Assembly (NCBI GenBank): GCA_022823235.1
Contig: JAJDXO010000043.1
Location: forward strand, 1 to 64,000
DNA: 64,000 nucleotides
Origin: Rhodospirillales bacterium
GTDB taxonomy: Bacteria; Pseudomonadota; Alphaproteobacteria; Rhodospirillales; UBA2165
Direction of reading: 5' to 3'
The number at the start of each line of letters is the position of its first letter. The first letter of the stretch is position 1. Positions 62,619 through 64,000 of the stretch are shown here, piece after piece. The translations under genes were made by a program, and so were the position numbers. The notes under the pieces are model-generated. The model saw only the letters and a list, made by a program, of their open reading frames with translations. It ran no database searches and was not told where the DNA came from.

Positions 62619-63126
62619 CGTCCACATCCTCGTTCGGCCATTCCACCACATGATCCTCCAGATCGCCGGCATCCCGCTCGGCAACGCAGCGGCCCCGCAC
62701 CGACACCCCGGCCCGGTGCACGCTTTCGGGATCGCCGGAAATCAGCGGGTGCCAATCGAAAAGATCCTTTCCCTCCGAAATCAGCCGGTAGGCGCACGTC
62801 GGCGGCAGCCATCCGATGGACGTCAGTGTCCCCGGGGTCAGTCGGACGCAATCGGGCACCCGAGCGGTTCTGTTCGCGTAATCCGTACAGCGGCAGGCGC
62901 CGATGTCGAGGAGACCGCACGCAACCTCGGTGTATTCCACTTCCCGGGTATCTTCGTACTCGATTTTGTGGAGGCAGCACCTGCCGCACCCGTCGCAGAG
63001 CGACTCCCACTCCTCGGGACTCATCCGCCCGAGCGGCTTGGTCTTCCAGAAAGGTTCGTCCTTCCGGTCCTGCCGGGCAGCCGCCACCTGGGACTCCTCC
63101 GCCGATGTTCCGATCATACCGATCAT
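62608..63126 (-). CDS. YcgN-family cysteine-cluster protein
   Basis: The 172-residue protein has [21 protein letters not shown], then [13 protein letters not shown], then [18 protein letters not shown] and [10 protein letters not shown], the Cys-rich pattern of YcgN/YkgJ proteins that may hold a metal. The ATG at 63126 is chosen because family sequence begins shortly after; a second Met lies three codons later. Confidence 0.87.
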   Translation of the reverse strand: MIGMIGTSAEESQVAAARQDRKDEPFWKTKPLGRMSPEEWESLCDGCGRCCLHKIEYEDTREVEYTEVACGLLDIGACRCTDYANRTARVPDCVRLTPGTLTSIGWLPPTCAYRLISEGKDLFDWHPLISGDPESVHRAGVSVRGRCVAERDAGDLEDHVVEWPNEDVDDAG

Positions 63127-63320
63127 TGTCACAAGGCAGCGGCCGGGACAATAGGCGTAGCCAAATACGGCCGATGGATAGGGGCCCCCAAGGGAGAGGG
63201 TCGCGGATGACCGGTCCGGCGTCACCGGCCATTGACGGCCAACCGGACGCCGGCCATTGTGGGGCGTGTTGACCAACCCGGCCGCTGCGGCGGCGCCCGC
63301 GCTTCTTCGATTTGCCTGAA

Positions 63321-63557
63321 ATGACGGATGATCCGAGCCGTGTTCGAAAAAGATCTATCCGGATCGCCGGCCATGCGACGAGCGTATCCGTGGAACAGGC
63401 ATTCTGGGACCGGCTGCGGCTCATATCCAGGGCGCGCGGCGTTTCGGTCAATGGCCTGATTGCCGAAATCGACCGCCACCGGACCGGCAATCTCTCCAGC
63501 GCCATCCGGCTGTTCGTCCTCGAGGAATCGGATCGTCCCGACCCCGATGGCGGCTAG
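63321..63557 (+). CDS. Ribbon-helix-helix domain protein
   Basis: The 78-residue protein has a strand [19 protein letters not shown], a helix [19 protein letters not shown] and a final helix [11 protein letters not shown], matching the RHH_4-type family of small alphaproteobacterial regulators. A TTG start three codons upstream is possible. It converges with the AsmA-like gene, overlapping by 4 bp. Confidence 0.83.
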   Translation: MTDDPSRVRKRSIRIAGHATSVSVEQAFWDRLRLISRARGVSVNGLIAEIDRHRTGNLSSAIRLFVLEESDRPDPDGG

Positions 63558-64000
63558 CGGCCCAGTCCCCGCAGAAATTCCTTCAGGACATCGTCGGCCC
63601 GCGGCTGCCGGTTCTGCTGCTGTTGAGGGGGCTGTTGCGGGCCCGGTTCCAGGGGTGTCGGTTCGTTTGGCGGCTGGGGCTCCCGGGTCCGCTGTTTGCC
63701 GCCCAATATGCCGGGAAGCAGCTGATCGACCACGGCGCCGACGCCCGGGTTCTTCTTTTTCAGTTTGTCGAGACCGGGAATGGCGATCCCGCCGGTGCCC
63801 GTCCCGCCGATTTTCAGCTTTACGTTCGGGGAATCGAGCCGGCCGGTGATCTCGAACGGCACCACCGGCGGCAGCCGGGTTTGCCGGGAAAGCAGGGCAC
63901 CGAGCAGGTTCCGGTCCAGCCGCACCTCACCGGACGTCCGTACCCGCCAGTTGGGCAGATCGATGCTGCCCCGGGCGCTGCCGGAACCGGCCCCCGACGA
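63554..64000 (-). CDS. C-terminal end of an AsmA-family protein
   Basis: The window holds the last 148 codons. Visible are GSIDLPNWRVRTSGEVRL, PPVVPFEITGRLDSPNVKL and a Pro/Gln-rich tail ending [10 protein letters not shown], typical of AsmA C-termini. These large inner-membrane-anchored periplasmic proteins help lipid transport to the outer membrane. The frame is open to the right edge, so the start lies outside. Confidence 0.85.
   Translation of the reverse strand, partial: SSGAGSGSARGSIDLPNWRVRTSGEVRLDRNLLGALLSRQTRLPPVVPFEITGRLDSPNVKLKIGGTGTGGIAIPGLDKLKKKNPGVGAVVDQLLPGILGGKQRTREPQPPNEPTPLEPGPQQPPQQQQNRQPRADDVLKEFLRGLGR

Overview
This window is GC-rich chromosomal DNA from an alphaproteobacterium. 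The gene orders ptsH-EIIA-rapZ-hprK-chvG-chvI, aroA-cmk-rpsA-sppA-ihfB-lapA-pyrF-trpFBA-folC and trxA-addA-addB-murU-amgK-tsaE-divL-ahcY point to a Rhodospirillales-like lineage. This is inferred from family content and synteny; no 16S gene is present. The lifestyle looks aerobic and heterotrophic: TRAP solute receptors, a Rieske oxygenase, HPPD/FAH aromatic catabolism, PEP carboxykinase and MsrPQ repair.

Layout. 1-6336: accessory catabolic and uptake genes (SDR, cupins, a DctP receptor, a TAXI receptor interrupted by an in-frame stop, a Rieske oxygenase). 6337-10255: an AT-richer insert behind the 3' end of tRNA-Ala(GGC), with a compact four-gene cassette of unknown function and a RES/Xre toxin-antitoxin pair. 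10431-21611: housekeeping core on the plus strand (a divergent TIGR02300 gene, then aroA, cmk, rpsA, sppA, ihfB, lapA, pyrF, trpF, trpB, trpA, folC). 21881-38520: fourteen collinear minus-strand genes from chvI down to trxA, covering envelope-stress signalling, the nitrogen-type PTS, SAM recycling, a DivL-like pseudokinase, t6A synthesis, peptidoglycan recycling and AddAB recombination. 38706-46829: HugZ-like protein, GTP-type PEP carboxykinase, SRPBCC protein, MsrPQ, PolA, zinc-finger protein. 46929-50456: a lipoprotein hydrolase whose stop codon lies in tRNA-Arg(CCG), followed by a low-GC defence-like insert with a PD-(D/E)XK-like gene and a PLD-family gene bracketed by perfect 37-bp direct repeats. 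50531-64000: polyphosphate:AMP phosphotransferase, acyl-CoA dehydrogenase, HPPD, FAH-family hydrolase, LytTR regulator/DUF2141/carotenoid oxygenase, adenylate cyclase, MmcB, Ada/Ogt-type methyltransferase, YgjP-type peptidase, YcgN, an RHH protein and the end of an AsmA-like protein.

The intergenic space carries several repeat families: a 210-253 bp structured element in two copies about 52.6 kb apart, GTCAT...CCGG palindromes, and CCCTCTCCC/ACCCCAACCCTCCCCC modules that occur in swapped order at two loci.

The best candidates for something undescribed are the four-gene cassette (6707-8663) and the repeat-bracketed PLD cassette with its divergent nuclease-like partner (48176-50456). Function in both is inference; no integrase or transposase was seen anywhere in the window.
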